64,000 nucleotides of DNA, from positions 620,001-684,000 of the forward strand of contig OX637795.1 in assembly GCA_951802425.1 (NCBI GenBank), given 5' to 3'. The position numbers and the translations under genes were made by a program. This document shows, in pieces, positions 21,599 to 32,150 of the stretch. The DNA is from Clavaria fumosa. Lineage: Eukaryota > Basidiomycota > Agaricomycetes > Agaricales > Clavariaceae. A model generated the notes under the pieces. The model made no database searches. It saw nothing but the letters and a program-made list of their open reading frames with translations, and was not told the DNA's origin. The first letter of the stretch is position 1. The number at the start of each line of letters is the position of its first letter.

Positions 21599-22966
21599 AT
21601 GTCTCAGAGCATCAGCAAGTCTCTTCTTCAAGAATACAACAAACTTATGCAGGATCAGTGGGCATTTCTTTTTGAACCATGGCCCCAAGTTCCTAAATCT
21701 AAATTCCATCGTACTGAGATGAAAACTGTAAATGACATAGAGCATGTCAAAGACACAGTACTACAGCGACTTGGTTACATCCCAATATTTTTCTTCCTCA
21801 CAGTCCTGTTTGCTATTCAAGATTATCCAGGTCCATATCGCAACTGTGAAAAAGGGTTGTTGATCTTATACCAACTTGTAAAAAATTGCTCTATGGAACA
21901 GATGGGCAGGTTTCTTCCCAGGAGCAGCTTCTATGACATTTACAGATGCTTCTACATAAAGCAGTCTCAAACTCTTGATAAGAAACTCTCATCATATTTA
22001 GCATCTATGTTCTCCACTATACAAATAAGAATTCTGTTAGCACAGCAAAATCCATCTATGTTCAAACATGTTACCCTTTTACTTGATGGCCATGACACAA
22101 GAGTAAATCAAACTGGAGTAGAAGCAGAAAAAATGTATTCTTATAAATTCAAGAAGTCTGGATTGCGCACACAAGTATGTACTGACAACAACAGTATGAT
22201 TTTGTTTATGTCTAGGTCTGCACCATGTGCAGAAAACACTGATGGGGTGATGCTGATAAAGATGAAACTAGAAAAGCACATCCATGCACTTGATTGTGTT
22301 GGTCTTGATGGTGGATATACACAACAGTTGAACAAGCTAGTTGAAAACTCTGATTTGAATCTTGGAAACTTTTGCCACCCCATCAAAAAAGCTAAAGGAA
22401 TAAATCTTACAAATGATGAGACAAAGTTTAACAAGTTGTTTGGTAGCTACAGATCTAGGATTGAGAGTGTATTTGGTGAACTGGGATCAACATTTGAGAG
22501 GTTCAACAATCAGGCAGTTATCAGAATATGTGACAGTGAGAGCTTTAATCTACAGTTGAAATTTGCATCACTGCTGCTAAACATAAAGAAATTTACCGAG
22601 TTTGGAAAAATTCAGACACAACCTCACCACTCACACTGGACACAGGCAGAGTTTAATTACTGTGATGATAATGTAGAGATAGTAATTGAGAGCCCAAGTC
22701 TAAAAGATCAAATGCAACATGCTAGTGACATATCATCATGTCAAAGAAAACTGCTTGACTTAGATGTAGTTGAGGATCAAAGAATGAATGAAGGTAATGA
22801 GTATGAGGTCGAAGAGATACTAGAGCACAGAAAAAAAGGGAGACAGACAGAATTTCTGGTAAAATGGAAAGGGTATCCTGATACCTCATGGGAAACCATT
22901 GATAAATTCAATGACACTGAATGCATTGATGATTATTGGGACAAGATAAATAGTGAGCAGCTATGA
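21599..22966 (+). CDS. DDE transposase (DDE_Tnp_4-like) with C-terminal chromodomain
   Basis: 455 residues, one exon. A helical N-terminus is followed by the catalytic core: LLLDGHDT with D163, GLDGGY with D237, and RSRIESVFGEL with E289, the spacing and context of the DDE_Tnp_4 (PIF/Harbinger-type) family. Residues about 402-450 form a chromodomain (YEVEEILEHRKKGRQTEFLV, then KWKGYP and SWE). That family usually makes 3-bp duplications, in agreement with the TAC flanking this element. Chromodomains bind methylated histone tails, so the fusion may steer insertion to heterochromatin, which would suit its location inside a silenced retrotransposon. The fusion is unusual for this transposase family. 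Confidence 0.88.
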   Translation: MSQSISKSLLQEYNKLMQDQWAFLFEPWPQVPKSKFHRTEMKTVNDIEHVKDTVLQRLGYIPIFFFLTVLFAIQDYPGPYRNCEKGLLILYQLVKNCSMEQMGRFLPRSSFYDIYRCFYIKQSQTLDKKLSSYLASMFSTIQIRILLAQQNPSMFKHVTLLLDGHDTRVNQTGVEAEKMYSYKFKKSGLRTQVCTDNNSMILFMSRSAPCAENTDGVMLIKMKLEKHIHALDCVGLDGGYTQQLNKLVENSDLNLGNFCHPIKKAKGINLTNDETKFNKLFGSYRSRIESVFGELGSTFERFNNQAVIRICDSESFNLQLKFASLLLNIKKFTEFGKIQTQPHHSHWTQAEFNYCDDNVEIVIESPSLKDQMQHASDISSCQRKLLDLDVVEDQRMNEGNEYEVEEILEHRKKGRQTEFLVKWKGYPDTSWETIDKFNDTECIDDYWDKINSEQL

Positions 22967-23012
22967 AGGAGCAGGAGTTGAGTTAGAGTTTGATACTGTA
23001 TTACTACTACTA

Positions 23013-23733
23013 GGAGGTTAACCAGAATTGGCAATATGTTGCTATCCAGAATGGTTCGCCATTTCAACTATAAATTTTTTAAATTTTTAAAAACATGCTC
23101 ATCCACTATAGATTTATCTATTTATTAAATGTAGAGATTAGGTCAAGATGAACATCACATATAAACTGAGCACAGTTAGGTGGTCAATGAACACTGCCAA
23201 AACAATATGTGTTTCTTATACAATGCCTGGGTGGAGGGATGCCAGCATGTGAACAGTCAACAAGGGCTCTCAAAATCAATGTTGGTTACGACCTGGAGGC
23301 AAGTGTTCTCAATCTACCATGTTGTATTCCCTTTAAAAGTCCCATTATCATCTAGTCAGCTGTAGTCATCAAGTAGGAACAACTACAATTAGGTTCATCA
23401 GCTACAATTCAGTTCTCAGCTGCCAGCACTGTGACTCTCTGTTGTTTGCACCAACATCTTATCTGGTAGAATCTGTCATGTGTTCATCAGAATTGTAGTA
23501 TGTTGTGGCAGACAATGCAACAGAATTAATATACAAAAGCATTGTACAGATGGTGATCATGTTCAGAATGCCAAAGGTCAATTCAAGTTCAGGTTATGGT
23601 TGCAATAACAATGTATTTCTTTGGCTGATTTATAGGCTTAGAGGTGTGCTACAGGCTTCAAATATATTGTTCATCAAGGTATATTCAAAGTCAGATTGTC
23701 TGTACAAGTTTGACTTAAGTTCAAACAACCTCC
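23013..23733 (+). repeat. Right terminal direct repeat of the primase element
   Basis: 721 bp, identical to 13133-13853, preceded inside the element by ACTACTACTA and followed by the duplicated TAC and the resumed G2 LTR. Confidence 0.95.
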
Positions 23734-24278
23734 TACTAGGAACAAAGGGCAAGGCAGTGCGAAGGGTCTGAAACGTATCAATGAATGGATATGTGAAAGG
23801 GATCAAAATATGAAATTTACAGCATGGTATATGAAATATGGGAATGGGAATGGAATAGTGAGTGCGTTGAGCGCTGACCATGCTGGAGTGATGAAATGGA
23901 AAGGCATAGGCAGTGTGTGTGACCTGTGGGTTGTGATCATCACAGGGAATTAGAGACTGGAGAGTCCGATGTCGGATATTTATCAGATGTTCCGGATGTC
24001 GTCGGACAGTATCGGATCATTATCGGATCGCGTCGGGCGTAATTATCTTGGATGCCAAAATATCCAGATAGTCAATATCTGTTAAGTTTCCTTGTTTAAA
24101 CAACATATCATCCTTACATTCTCCCGGGGGCTGAAAATGCAACCGCCCTCAGTTGCAACCAAACAAGGCCAAATAATCGTTTTGTTGATCCTGAAGTACA
24201 TGTCGTGTGGGTGCACATAGGTCCAAACACACACTTGTGCTTTCTCCAGCAACAACGACGCGTCGACTCTTCAAAAAA

Positions 24279-25760
24279 ATGGAAAACTTTGATTCTCTCA
24301 TCTTCCGGAATGCGGCCCAGGCGATGACAGAGGCACGGGCCATGGCGCCGGGTGAGGAATTGCCGGAGCGGGGGCAGGACAGTGAGTACGCAGAGTGGGT
24401 GCAGATGTATGGGGGTTATGCGGTACGTGATGTTTCTTTCTTTCTTTTTCACTTTGCACTGACAAGTTTTCAGGATGATTTCCTTGCCGGCTACGTTGCC
24501 GCAATCAACGATGACGTGGAGGTGGACGAAGGACTCGTCCTCGTCGCGAGAAGGCTTAAAAAGTGGCGAAGGCTCCGCGGGGACGAATGGACCGCTGAGC
24601 GGACGAGGAAACAGGAGGAGGCCGAAGCCGAACAGGAACGTGCGGACAAGGAGAGGGCGGCCGCCGAGAGGGCCGCAGCGGAGGCGGAGGCGGAGGAGAG
24701 GCAGACGGAGGCGACGAGAGCTGCCGAGAAGAGGGCGCGCCTTGCCCGGGCGTGCCTCATTGTGATCAGTGACAGTGACAATGACGGCGGGGCGGCGGCG
24801 GCAGCAACAGCAATGACAGGAGCGGATGAGCCCGCGGCGGCGGCGGTGGCAACAACTACGGTATCGCAGGACATCGCGGAGCTGCATGCGGAGGTGGAGA
24901 CAGGAGAGGTGCGGGTGGCAACGGTAGAGGATCAGGATGGTCATCGGACCGTGTGGGGAACCGATGGGGTGATGCCCGTCGGTGTTATCGAAGCGGCAGC
25001 TGTGGGTGCGGTGGCCGTGGAGGGGCAGCAGACGGTGGAGGTGCCCCTCACGTTGGAGGCTCGGGTGGGCGGGCGGATGACGGCGACCCCGGTGTGGGTG
25101 GAGATGGCGAGGCGGAAGGCGGCGGAGCGGGGGCGAGGGAGGAGAAGCGGGGCGGGAGCTGATATAAAATCCTGGGCTGCGCGGCAGCCTGGAGATAAGG
25201 TAAGTGGTCGATTAAAATGTGTGAAGGTTTTAGGTGTCTGATCTAATGAATAGGAACACGATCCGGGATGTGAGGAGTGCGCCCGGAAGCGGCGCGCGTG
25301 TTACGGAGTGGAGGGGATAGCGTGCCGGTGGTGCCGGACATACAAGGTGTCGTGCAGCTTATCGGCTGTGCGAGGTAAGGAATATTCTTTTTATTTCCAT
25401 GCTGAGACAAATGATAAGTATGTTTCAGGAGTGAAAACAGAGAAGGCAGCGGTGTCCGGCACCGGAGGTAAGTCAAGGGGGTATCGGATTTGTGTTGGCT
25501 AACGGAGCGGAGCAGGTCCGAAGGCGACGGAGGCGACTGGAGGCAAGAGGCCGAGGCGAGGTGCGACGTGGGTACCGGTTCGTGAGGAGACAACGCCGGA
25601 GGAGGAGGAGGAGGAGGATGAGGATGAAATTGAGGATGACAGCGTGGAGCTGGTGGAGGAGCCGTCAGCGAAGAGGAGGAAGGCGGAGGCGGGTCCTAGC
25701 CAGAAGGGTAAGGAGCGGGATCATCAGTCAGAGAGGCGCTGGAGCAGGCACTCCAGATGA
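24279..25760 (+). CDS. G2 antisense gene: coiled-coil protein with Zn(II)2Cys6-type cluster
   Basis: Exons at 24279..24422, 24474..25199, 25254..25374, 25429..25467 and 25516..25760; introns are 48-54 bp, all GT-AG, and the joined length is a multiple of three (424 residues). Residues ~80-150 are a charged coiled coil (ERTRKQEEAEAEQERADKER) followed by CLIVISDSDND, a good SUMO-interaction motif. The cluster is C296-x2-C-x6-C-x7-C-x2-C-x6-C324, the spacing of fungal binuclear zinc DNA-binding domains that read CGG triplets. An acidic tail (TTPEEEEEED) follows. Opposite strand to gag-pol, between pol and the 3' LTR. An alternative last exon reading EALEQALQMMERGADQ, ending near 25840, is possible. 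G3 carries a gene of the same architecture. It may regulate or protect the element; this is inference. Confidence 0.72.
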
Positions 25761-26066
25761 TGGAGAGGGGGGCCGACCAGGTGAAGGCCGGAGCCGAGTT
25801 GCTCCGGATGCTTCTCCTTGGTGAGCGCCTTACTGTATAAGTATTGTATTTTTATATATGTTTTTCTTTTTCCCATTTGCAATGTTATGTCGTGCCAGAA
25901 ATGTGAGTGAGGGATGTGAGAATGTAAGAAAATGGTTAAAGAAATGTCTGGTATAAAGTTTGGACTTGTCCGAAATTTCGAATTTTTTTTTTTTTTTTTT
26001 TTTTTGTGCGTTCAAAAAAATCAATGTAAATTATAGGGAACTAAGAGATATGATGGAGGAAAGTGC

Positions 26067-29000
26067 TTAATGGCGAGGCCGAAGGTTCCGGGTTGCTCCG
26101 GAGCGTTGCGGACGAGTTTCCGTAGTGTAGTCGTCGGCGGCTTCATTATCGGATTCATCGGATAGTTCGGCGGCTTGGCTTTCCTCATCCTCGGTGTCGG
26201 TAGAGATATGTGACGCCTCGTTTATTTGATTTGGAGAGATGTCCTCATTTATCTCCGTCGTTTGGTCAATGATAGATGTCACTGGAATCAATGTTTGCGA
26301 CCGCGGATAGTAGGGAATGATGCGGAAAGCAGCATAGTGGATTTTGGAGACGGCGCCGTCGAGTTCCGAGAGGATATATGCACCGTATTGAGTTCAGCGG
26401 ACGACGATCATCAGTCCGAAGAATCACGGTTTTGTTTTCCGATTTAATTCCATTTCAACGGCCGAATTGCGGATCAGTACCAACGATCCGGGTTGGAAGT
26501 CGTAGTCGATAATAGACTTGCGGTGTGTGTCGATGAATTGCTTGACAGATTGTTTGCGGGCAGCGAGCACTTTATCGGCGATTGTTGCTAGGTCTTTTTC
26601 TCGTTTTTGCAGTTGGCGGGCACGAAGGGCTATCAGTTCCGGAGTGGTCATCGGGGCATCGGCGGTCAGAATTAGATATGTTGCTTCGGATATGTCGAAA
26701 GGGAAAAGCAGTTTGACGCCGTGTGCGATGTAAAACGGAGAGTGACTGGTGGATCGTTGGATTGTGGTTCGTTCTGCCCAAATGACCGAGGGTAAGATGT
26801 CCGGCCATTTCGATTCATCTCTGTCTGCTGCTTTGATTAATGACTTGCGGACCAACCGGTGGGCACGTTCGATGACGCCGTTAGCGCGGGAATTATATCC
26901 GGAGATACGGATGTGACAGATTCCGTACCGTGTCTTGAGGAAGTCGAGGGCCTTGATAAATGGGGTGCCATTATCCGTAATGATCTCTTCTACTGCTCCC
27001 CATCGGCACAGTATGTCTTCAAATATGAAGGTTCCGAGAAGTCGGGTGGTCTCGTTTCGTAGCAGTCTTGCTTCCGGATACGCGGATAATGAACATCGGG
27101 CGTGGACAAGAAGTCGGAAACCGCGAGTTCTGGGTAGGAACATGGTGTCAATGTGCGCTCGACGGAAAAGACCGGCCAGTGTGGCGACCGTCGGTGGAAT
27201 AAAAATCTTCCGGATTTGCCGAGTCTGGCATTGGTGGCAAGTTCGGACAAACCATTTTACGTCTTGATCCAACACCGGCCACCAGAACCGATTTAGAATA
27301 TGTGTCTGGATAACGTAAACGCCTTTGTGGCTGAGTGAATTGTGTGCCTCTGTGATAATTGCGAGCCGTTTGTGGTCCGGAGGCACTACCTGGTGGCATC
27401 CATTAGGTCGGCGACGCCATAGCTTGTCATCTAGAATGAAGAACTGGGATGCGGAGCGGACTAATCGTCGGAACTGGTTTGTGTCGATGCCGGAAGGACG
27501 GATCAGGTTTCGAAGGAAAGATTCGATTTTGTGGATCTGTTCTTCCCTTTTCTTTGCTGCGTCGGGTCGCGGTATAAGGATGGTGGAGGATTCATTCGGA
27601 GCCGGTGAATCATTGGATGGTACCGTCGAATTGAGTAGCATCAATCCTGTGTAAACTTTGAAGCGAGAATGGGCGATGCCGGCGAGTGGCGTCTCGGATG
27701 GGTAGGAAGCGTCCGGTGCTCGATTCATGTGTTCCATGGCGAATATGTAGCTCCGATCGATCCAGTCTTTGTGATCTTCGGACTCGGTGTCTTCTTCACC
27801 ATCTGCGGCACATTGGCGTGATAGTCCGTCGGCTCTGGTGTGTTTATCTGCGGGAATATGAACAAGGTCGAAATTGAAGAGTAGTATACCAGCAATCCAT
27901 CGATTCATGGCAGTGTTTGGTTGAACGTCCGGATTGTTTAGCATACCCTTAATGAACTTCGCGTCCATTTCAACGGTGAATTTCGGAAGGCCGATAAGGT
28001 AAATCCGGTACGACCGAAGTGCACGGAAGAGTCTGTATAATTCGATTTTTGCTTGAGAGTATTGGGCCTCGCGTTCGTTCCAGGTAATCAAGCCGAATCT
28101 GGATGGGTATCGGATTCCATCTTGTCCGATTTGAAATAGCGCGAAGCCGACAGCGATGTTGGACGAGTCGATGGCCATAATTACGAGCCGTCCAGAGCGG
28201 TAATTGATCCGTCAAATGGCAGATGAGTTGACTATTGCGTGTTTAAGTTGGTCCATCAAATTTTGAACCTGAATGGAATGTCCTTACGAGTTAGGCTGAC
28301 AAGTGGTCGGGCAAGTACGGCGTAGTTTTTGATGAATATCCGGAGCAGTCCGCAGACGCCTAAAAATGATCGTACATCTGTAAGTGTTTCGCATGGAGGC
28401 CAGTCTCGAATGCGCTGAACATTGGAAGCATCCGGAACTCGCCCTTTATATGTGCACGTGTGTCTGGTAACGATTGTTTCAGGGGTGCAAATTGTCGTTT
28501 TCTTGCCATTAAAGGTTCCTCCGACTATTTTGACTCATTGGAGCACCCGGTTGACGTTATTCAAATGCTCCCAAACGAACCACCGTATTTGCGGATTCTC
28601 CGGGATCATCTCGTAAGTGCCGTCCGGAAGCTCGTATCGGGTTTCCGGGCCCTTAATCACTACATCGTCTACGAATGGGATGGTTACGTGCGGAATTTCG
28701 TCTTGTAGTATATGCGTGATGTCTCCATGCATAATCTGCGTCGCGTTGGTGTATCCCATGGGGACGCAAGTGAGCCGTTTGGCTCTGAGAGGGGTTTGGA
28801 ACGTGGTAAGGTCTCGACTCTGTTCGTCAAGAGATCGTTGATCGAAGGAGACGAATAGATCAAGAGATCCATAGCATCCGTGTCCAGTGAAAGATTCCGC
28901 AAAAACCTCCATTATTGGGGGAACCACAGAATCGCCGATAGTGACTTTGTTCAACGGCTGGAGATTATGTACAAGTCGGAGAGATTTTCCGTCCTTCTTT

Positions 29001-29389
29001 AACACGCAAAACCACTGGGACCGATAGGAGGAGTTGGACTCTTCGTAGACTCCGGCCGCTATCTTGTCTCGGATAACCTTCAGGACTTCGTTGTAGATGC
29101 CGGGAGGAATCGGTATATTTTTGAAGATCCAAGGAACATGTTCGACTGTCGGGATGATAATGGGATCGAGGTATTTTGTGTCGAATCGTCCTTTTTCGGT
29201 CTCCGTCCAAGCGAAGGCATCTTCCTGGGCTTTAATAAGATAGTGAACGAGTTTTTCTTCCTCTGGCCATAAAAATCCGGTGGGATTTGCATTATGCGCT
29301 TCTTTCCGGTCTTGAGTATATCGGAGACCGGGGGTGAAATTGGGGGGGTTTGTCGGAAGAGTGGGGATCGGGGTGTTGTCGTCGGACAA
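26067..29389 (-). pseudogene. G2 reverse transcriptase, RNase H and integrase with nonsense codons
   Basis: The reverse transcriptase (28279-29389) has GSLDLFVSFDQRSLDEQSRD and PFVDDVVIKGP. It continues past TGA 28535 through KIVGGTFNGKKTT and VRSFLGVCGLL. A one-base frameshift near 28265 leads to RNase H (MAIDSSNIAVGFALF), then integrase with zinc motif CHQCQTRQ and core residues in HIDTMF, ITDNGTPF and NGVIERAHR. The frame continues past TGA codons at 28212, 26424 and 26394 to an acidic C-terminus (DEESQAAELSDESDNEAADD) ending at 26067. At these stops the family consensus mostly expects arginine, consistent with CGA to TGA decay. Confidence 0.85.
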
Positions 29390-30465
29390 TTCGAAATTCT
29401 TCGGGTAGAGTTGCTTTGATCAGGTTGACACGGTTTGCGAATTTCTTGTATTTCTTTCCAAGGTAAACTGGCATAACGATGTCCGGAGACGGTGTATTGG
29501 TTTCTGAGTTATTGGGGTACATTACATGTGTGGTATCGTGGTACACTGGTGTGTATCCGGCGCTGACCAAGGCTTCACATGAAGTGCCTGAAATATCGGC
29601 AAAAGGAAGGGGATCGACAGGAACTAAATTTTCAAGAGAAGGAGATAAGAGATTGCGAACGGAAGTAGATAGAATAGCTGGAGACTCGTGTTTGTGTCTA
29701 GCTTCCGTGTCCGCTTTGATTGGAGATGGCTCCGGAATGTTGCGGTGATCCGGGGCTCCAGCTATTAAAAATCCAGATGCGTTTTCTGAAGTTTGAGGTT
29801 TTTCCGGATCGGGATGCGCTCCTTTGTTGGTACGATGATCCTTTCTCCAGTGTTCGGATCGTTCAGGATCAGGTCTTGGGCACCATGAGGATGGTTGATA
29901 GTTTGGGAGCTGGTAAGCATAAAGAACGGGCGTCTGACGAGGACCTCGCAAGGTAGGGTATCGGCAACCTGCATTTGGACATGAAACGTGCATGGACCGA
30001 TCTGCAAGGGAAAGTTCTTTATCAGTCCGAGCGTCGGGGCGATGGTACCGTGTGAGGACTCCATATGAATTACATGCTTGGAGTGCAGCGGATTACCGAG
30101 CTTCTCCCAAACATCTCTCGCATTGCCACGATCGAGCTGCCTTGGTCGAGCAAGCACTCCGTGGCGATCCGGCTATCCAATATGCCTTCTACGATGCGGA
30201 GTGGAGCGGCATCGACAGCTACGACAAGATCTGAGGTGTCCGGGGTCGTAACGTTTGTGTAGAGCGTATCCTGTACGATGGACGCAGTGACCGGAACTCG
30301 GCAGGCAGTAACCATATCCTTCATCTTTTTGCGGACGTCTCCGGAAATGGCGAGTAATTCACGGGGTGTCACACGGACCGGAATGTCGAGTGCGCGATCG
30401 AAAACTTGTTGAACGGTTACCGGATTTTCTATCGGAGCTTGGTAATGATACTGGATGTCAGATCA
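29292..30465 (-). pseudogene. G2 protease and linker region, frameshifted
   Basis: Directly downstream of gag in the same frame after TGA 30463-30465, reading APIENPVTVQQVFDRALDIP and then a retropepsin-like segment with ECLLDQGSSIVAM (DQG in place of the usual DSG/DTG). A shift near 30100 moves to a frame reading LIKNFPLQIGPCTFHVQMQV, and a further shift near 29800 to a proline/serine-rich linker that runs into the reverse transcriptase. Whether the first TGA is a natural gag terminator or decay is unclear. Confidence 0.6.
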
Positions 30466-31761
30466 TTCAATTCTTTCCGGCTTTGATGGGCGCGTGACCG
30501 GAGGCGAGGTAATGACAACGGCAGGCGGAGGAGGTAACCTAGATGGCTGTGGATCGTTAGTCCTAGGTGTGGGTGCTTTCCTTTTGCCCTTATCTACTTT
30601 CTTTGCCACATCGTTTGCAAAGGTGCGGACCATGTTTTCCAACGCGGTCCTCTCGTTATCTTCTTCTTCCGATTCATCTTCTATGTCCGGGGGGTGAGCG
30701 GATGGTCTGATCGGCTGTGCTTCAAATACCGCGGTTGTCGCCGGTTGCGTATTCTGGGATTGGTAGGTGGCGTAGTACTTGTCAAAGCGCTCTGATAGGT
30801 TATTTCCCACAATAGTGCCTGGCAAGTATCGTCCGGAGGGAAGGCAAATTCTGCCTTCGGTGTTCCATATACATTTACCAGACTTGATGTATTCGAGGGC
30901 CTTCGGACAAGCACTAACAAAATGACCTGGTTCCGAACAGAAATTACACGTCCAGCCTGCAGGGGAATTCGTTGTCCGAGGAGCAGAACATTTTGCCTGT
31001 TCGAGAGACTGGGCTGATAAAATTGATTCGAGGCGAGCCATTGTGGAGGCGAATGTTGCCAAGGCTGCGGACATATCAAACTCTTCCTTCTTGATCACTG
31101 GTTTCGTTTCTCTCCCGGGGGCTGAGGATGTGAAACGGACAGGTCCGGAGAATTGATTGGTTGTCGCAGAGTGCGGGGACGTCAAGGAGAGTAGGAACTC
31201 GGCTGCAGCGTGTACCTCGTTCATGGGGTATGGATCCTCCGGATGGTGATTTGGTAGTATAATAGCGAGCCGGCTTTCGATCTGGCGTCTTGTGTGATCC
31301 CCAAATCCAAGGATGTAAAGTCGGTTTCTGTCGTTTGTAGACATACATTGGGAAGTGATCAAGTGCGAAGTGATCTGGAGAAAGTCCCGATAGTATTCTC
31401 CGTGTTCTGCGCGCGTGTAAACTCCTTCATGGGCCGAGTCCGATATGAAACGGTCCAAATTGGCGATAGAAAACAAACGGCCGCCATCGGAACCTGGGTA
31501 GAGACGTCGGACAGCCGCTTTGAAGGTTTCCCAAGTCCATTCCGGATCTGGGGCTGGTGTGAGGGTTTCCCAGAGGAGACATGTGTCTGTGTCGAGGTAG
31601 TGCTTTGCGTACCGAATTAAATCGGCTTCCGGAACGTCTGGATTAATGCCGGTGAGTACAATGTCGATGTCCTCGAAGTACCGGTTGAGGTGTGTCGGTA
31701 CTCCGTCTAAGGCAGGGGCTCCGTGAGCGCCACGGAGCGGATATCTTGGTTGATTAGCCAT
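30463..31761 (-). CDS. G2 Gag protein
   Basis: 432 residues from ATG 31761. A helical capsid-like region (RYFEDIDIVLTGINPDVPEA, then EWTWETFKAAVRRLYP and LTSHLI-type helices) is followed by one CCHC knuckle CNFCSEPGHFVSAC near residue 285 and a basic/proline tail (DKGKRKAPTP). It packages the element RNA in the family model. It stands 390 bp inside the 5' LTR. Open throughout. Confidence 0.85.
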   Translation of the reverse strand: MANQPRYPLRGAHGAPALDGVPTHLNRYFEDIDIVLTGINPDVPEADLIRYAKHYLDTDTCLLWETLTPAPDPEWTWETFKAAVRRLYPGSDGGRLFSIANLDRFISDSAHEGVYTRAEHGEYYRDFLQITSHLITSQCMSTNDRNRLYILGFGDHTRRQIESRLAIILPNHHPEDPYPMNEVHAAAEFLLSLTSPHSATTNQFSGPVRFTSSAPGRETKPVIKKEEFDMSAALATFASTMARLESILSAQSLEQAKCSAPRTTNSPAGWTCNFCSEPGHFVSACPKALEYIKSGKCIWNTEGRICLPSGRYLPGTIVGNNLSERFDKYYATYQSQNTQPATTAVFEAQPIRPSAHPPDIEDESEEEDNERTALENMVRTFANDVAKKVDKGKRKAPTPRTNDPQPSRLPPPPAVVITSPPVTRPSKPERIE

Positions 31762-32126
31762 TAGTAATGGTGCGTGGGGAAGTTCTTGTGCGACATCGAG
31801 AGGGTTCAGTGGTTCGTCCGTTGGGAATTGTAAGGTGTTCGGTTCAAGGGGTAGTGGTGTGAGTGGCGAGTGCGGTTCTTTGAAGATCAGTGGTAATGAG
31901 ATAGCCGGGGTTGTGAAGCTCGTGTGGGAGTAGACAATGGATGAGATACTGGGAATGTCCGATGGAAGAAAGTGGGAAGTTTCAATTACTTCTCTGGGAG
32001 GTTCGGAGTGCAGTGGTTCTGTGATTCGATCCGGGTTTCGACTTCTCAGACGTTCGGAGCGTCGAGGCTGGAAAGCAGAGGAGCCTCTGGGAATCCTTGA
32101 AGGCTGTAGTGAAGACGTTGTTACGA

Positions 32127-32146
32127 CCCCCTCACGGTGGGCTCCA
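32127..32146 (-). promoter_or_regulatory. G2 primer-binding site
   Basis: Minus strand TGGAGCCCACCGTGAGGGGG starts four bases inside the 5' LTR. On the plus strand it ends GGTGGGCTCCA, as a tRNA acceptor end with CCA would. The tRNA species was not identified. Confidence 0.6.
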
Positions 32147-32150
32147 AAAT

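Larger units (their letters stand above)
13133..23733. mobile_element. 10.6-kb DNA element with terminal direct repeats, primase-helicase and DDE transposase
   Basis: Bounded by identical 721-bp direct repeats (13133-13853, 23013-23733) that each start GGAGGTT and end AACCTCC. The 3-bp duplication TAC lies at 13130-13132 and 23734-23736, inside the otherwise continuous G2 LTR. The AT-rich interior encodes a primase-helicase, a transposase with chromodomain, a zinc-finger/coiled-coil protein and several small proteins, plus two tandem arrays. There is no reverse transcriptase, capsid or DNA polymerase B. The coding frames are intact, unlike all surrounding elements. I know of no named superfamily with this combination. 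Confidence 0.9.
12528..24118 (-). repeat. G2 3' LTR, split by the primase element
   Basis: The segments are 12528-13132 and 23737-24118. Compared with the right LTR this copy has about 70 extra bases. One block of about 57 bp near 13050-13106 lies between GGAG words, and a further 13-bp repeat of GCTTGCTAAAAAT lies near 12783. The split point is AGTAC/CTAGGA, with TAC duplicated. Confidence 0.88.

Noticed and set aside
13133..23733. Interpretation of the 10.6-kb element as an LTR retrotransposon
   Set aside because: Despite long terminal direct repeats there is no gag, protease, reverse transcriptase, RNase H, primer-binding site or polypurine tract. The proteins are DNA-replication and DDE-transposase types.
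13133..23733. Interpretation as a Polinton/Maverick or an integrated large DNA virus
   Set aside because: No DNA polymerase B, retroviral-type integrase, packaging ATPase or capsid gene is visible. Only the primase-helicase has viral relatives.
24114..24944. Minus-strand frame opposite the G2 Zn2Cys6 gene
   Set aside because: Arg/Leu-rich shadow with no domain; the plus strand has consistent introns, phases and the cysteine cluster.
32127..32146. A tRNA gene at the CCA-ending sequence beside the G2 LTR
   Set aside because: Only a 3'-end-like stretch is present, with no cloverleaf; it is a primer-binding site.
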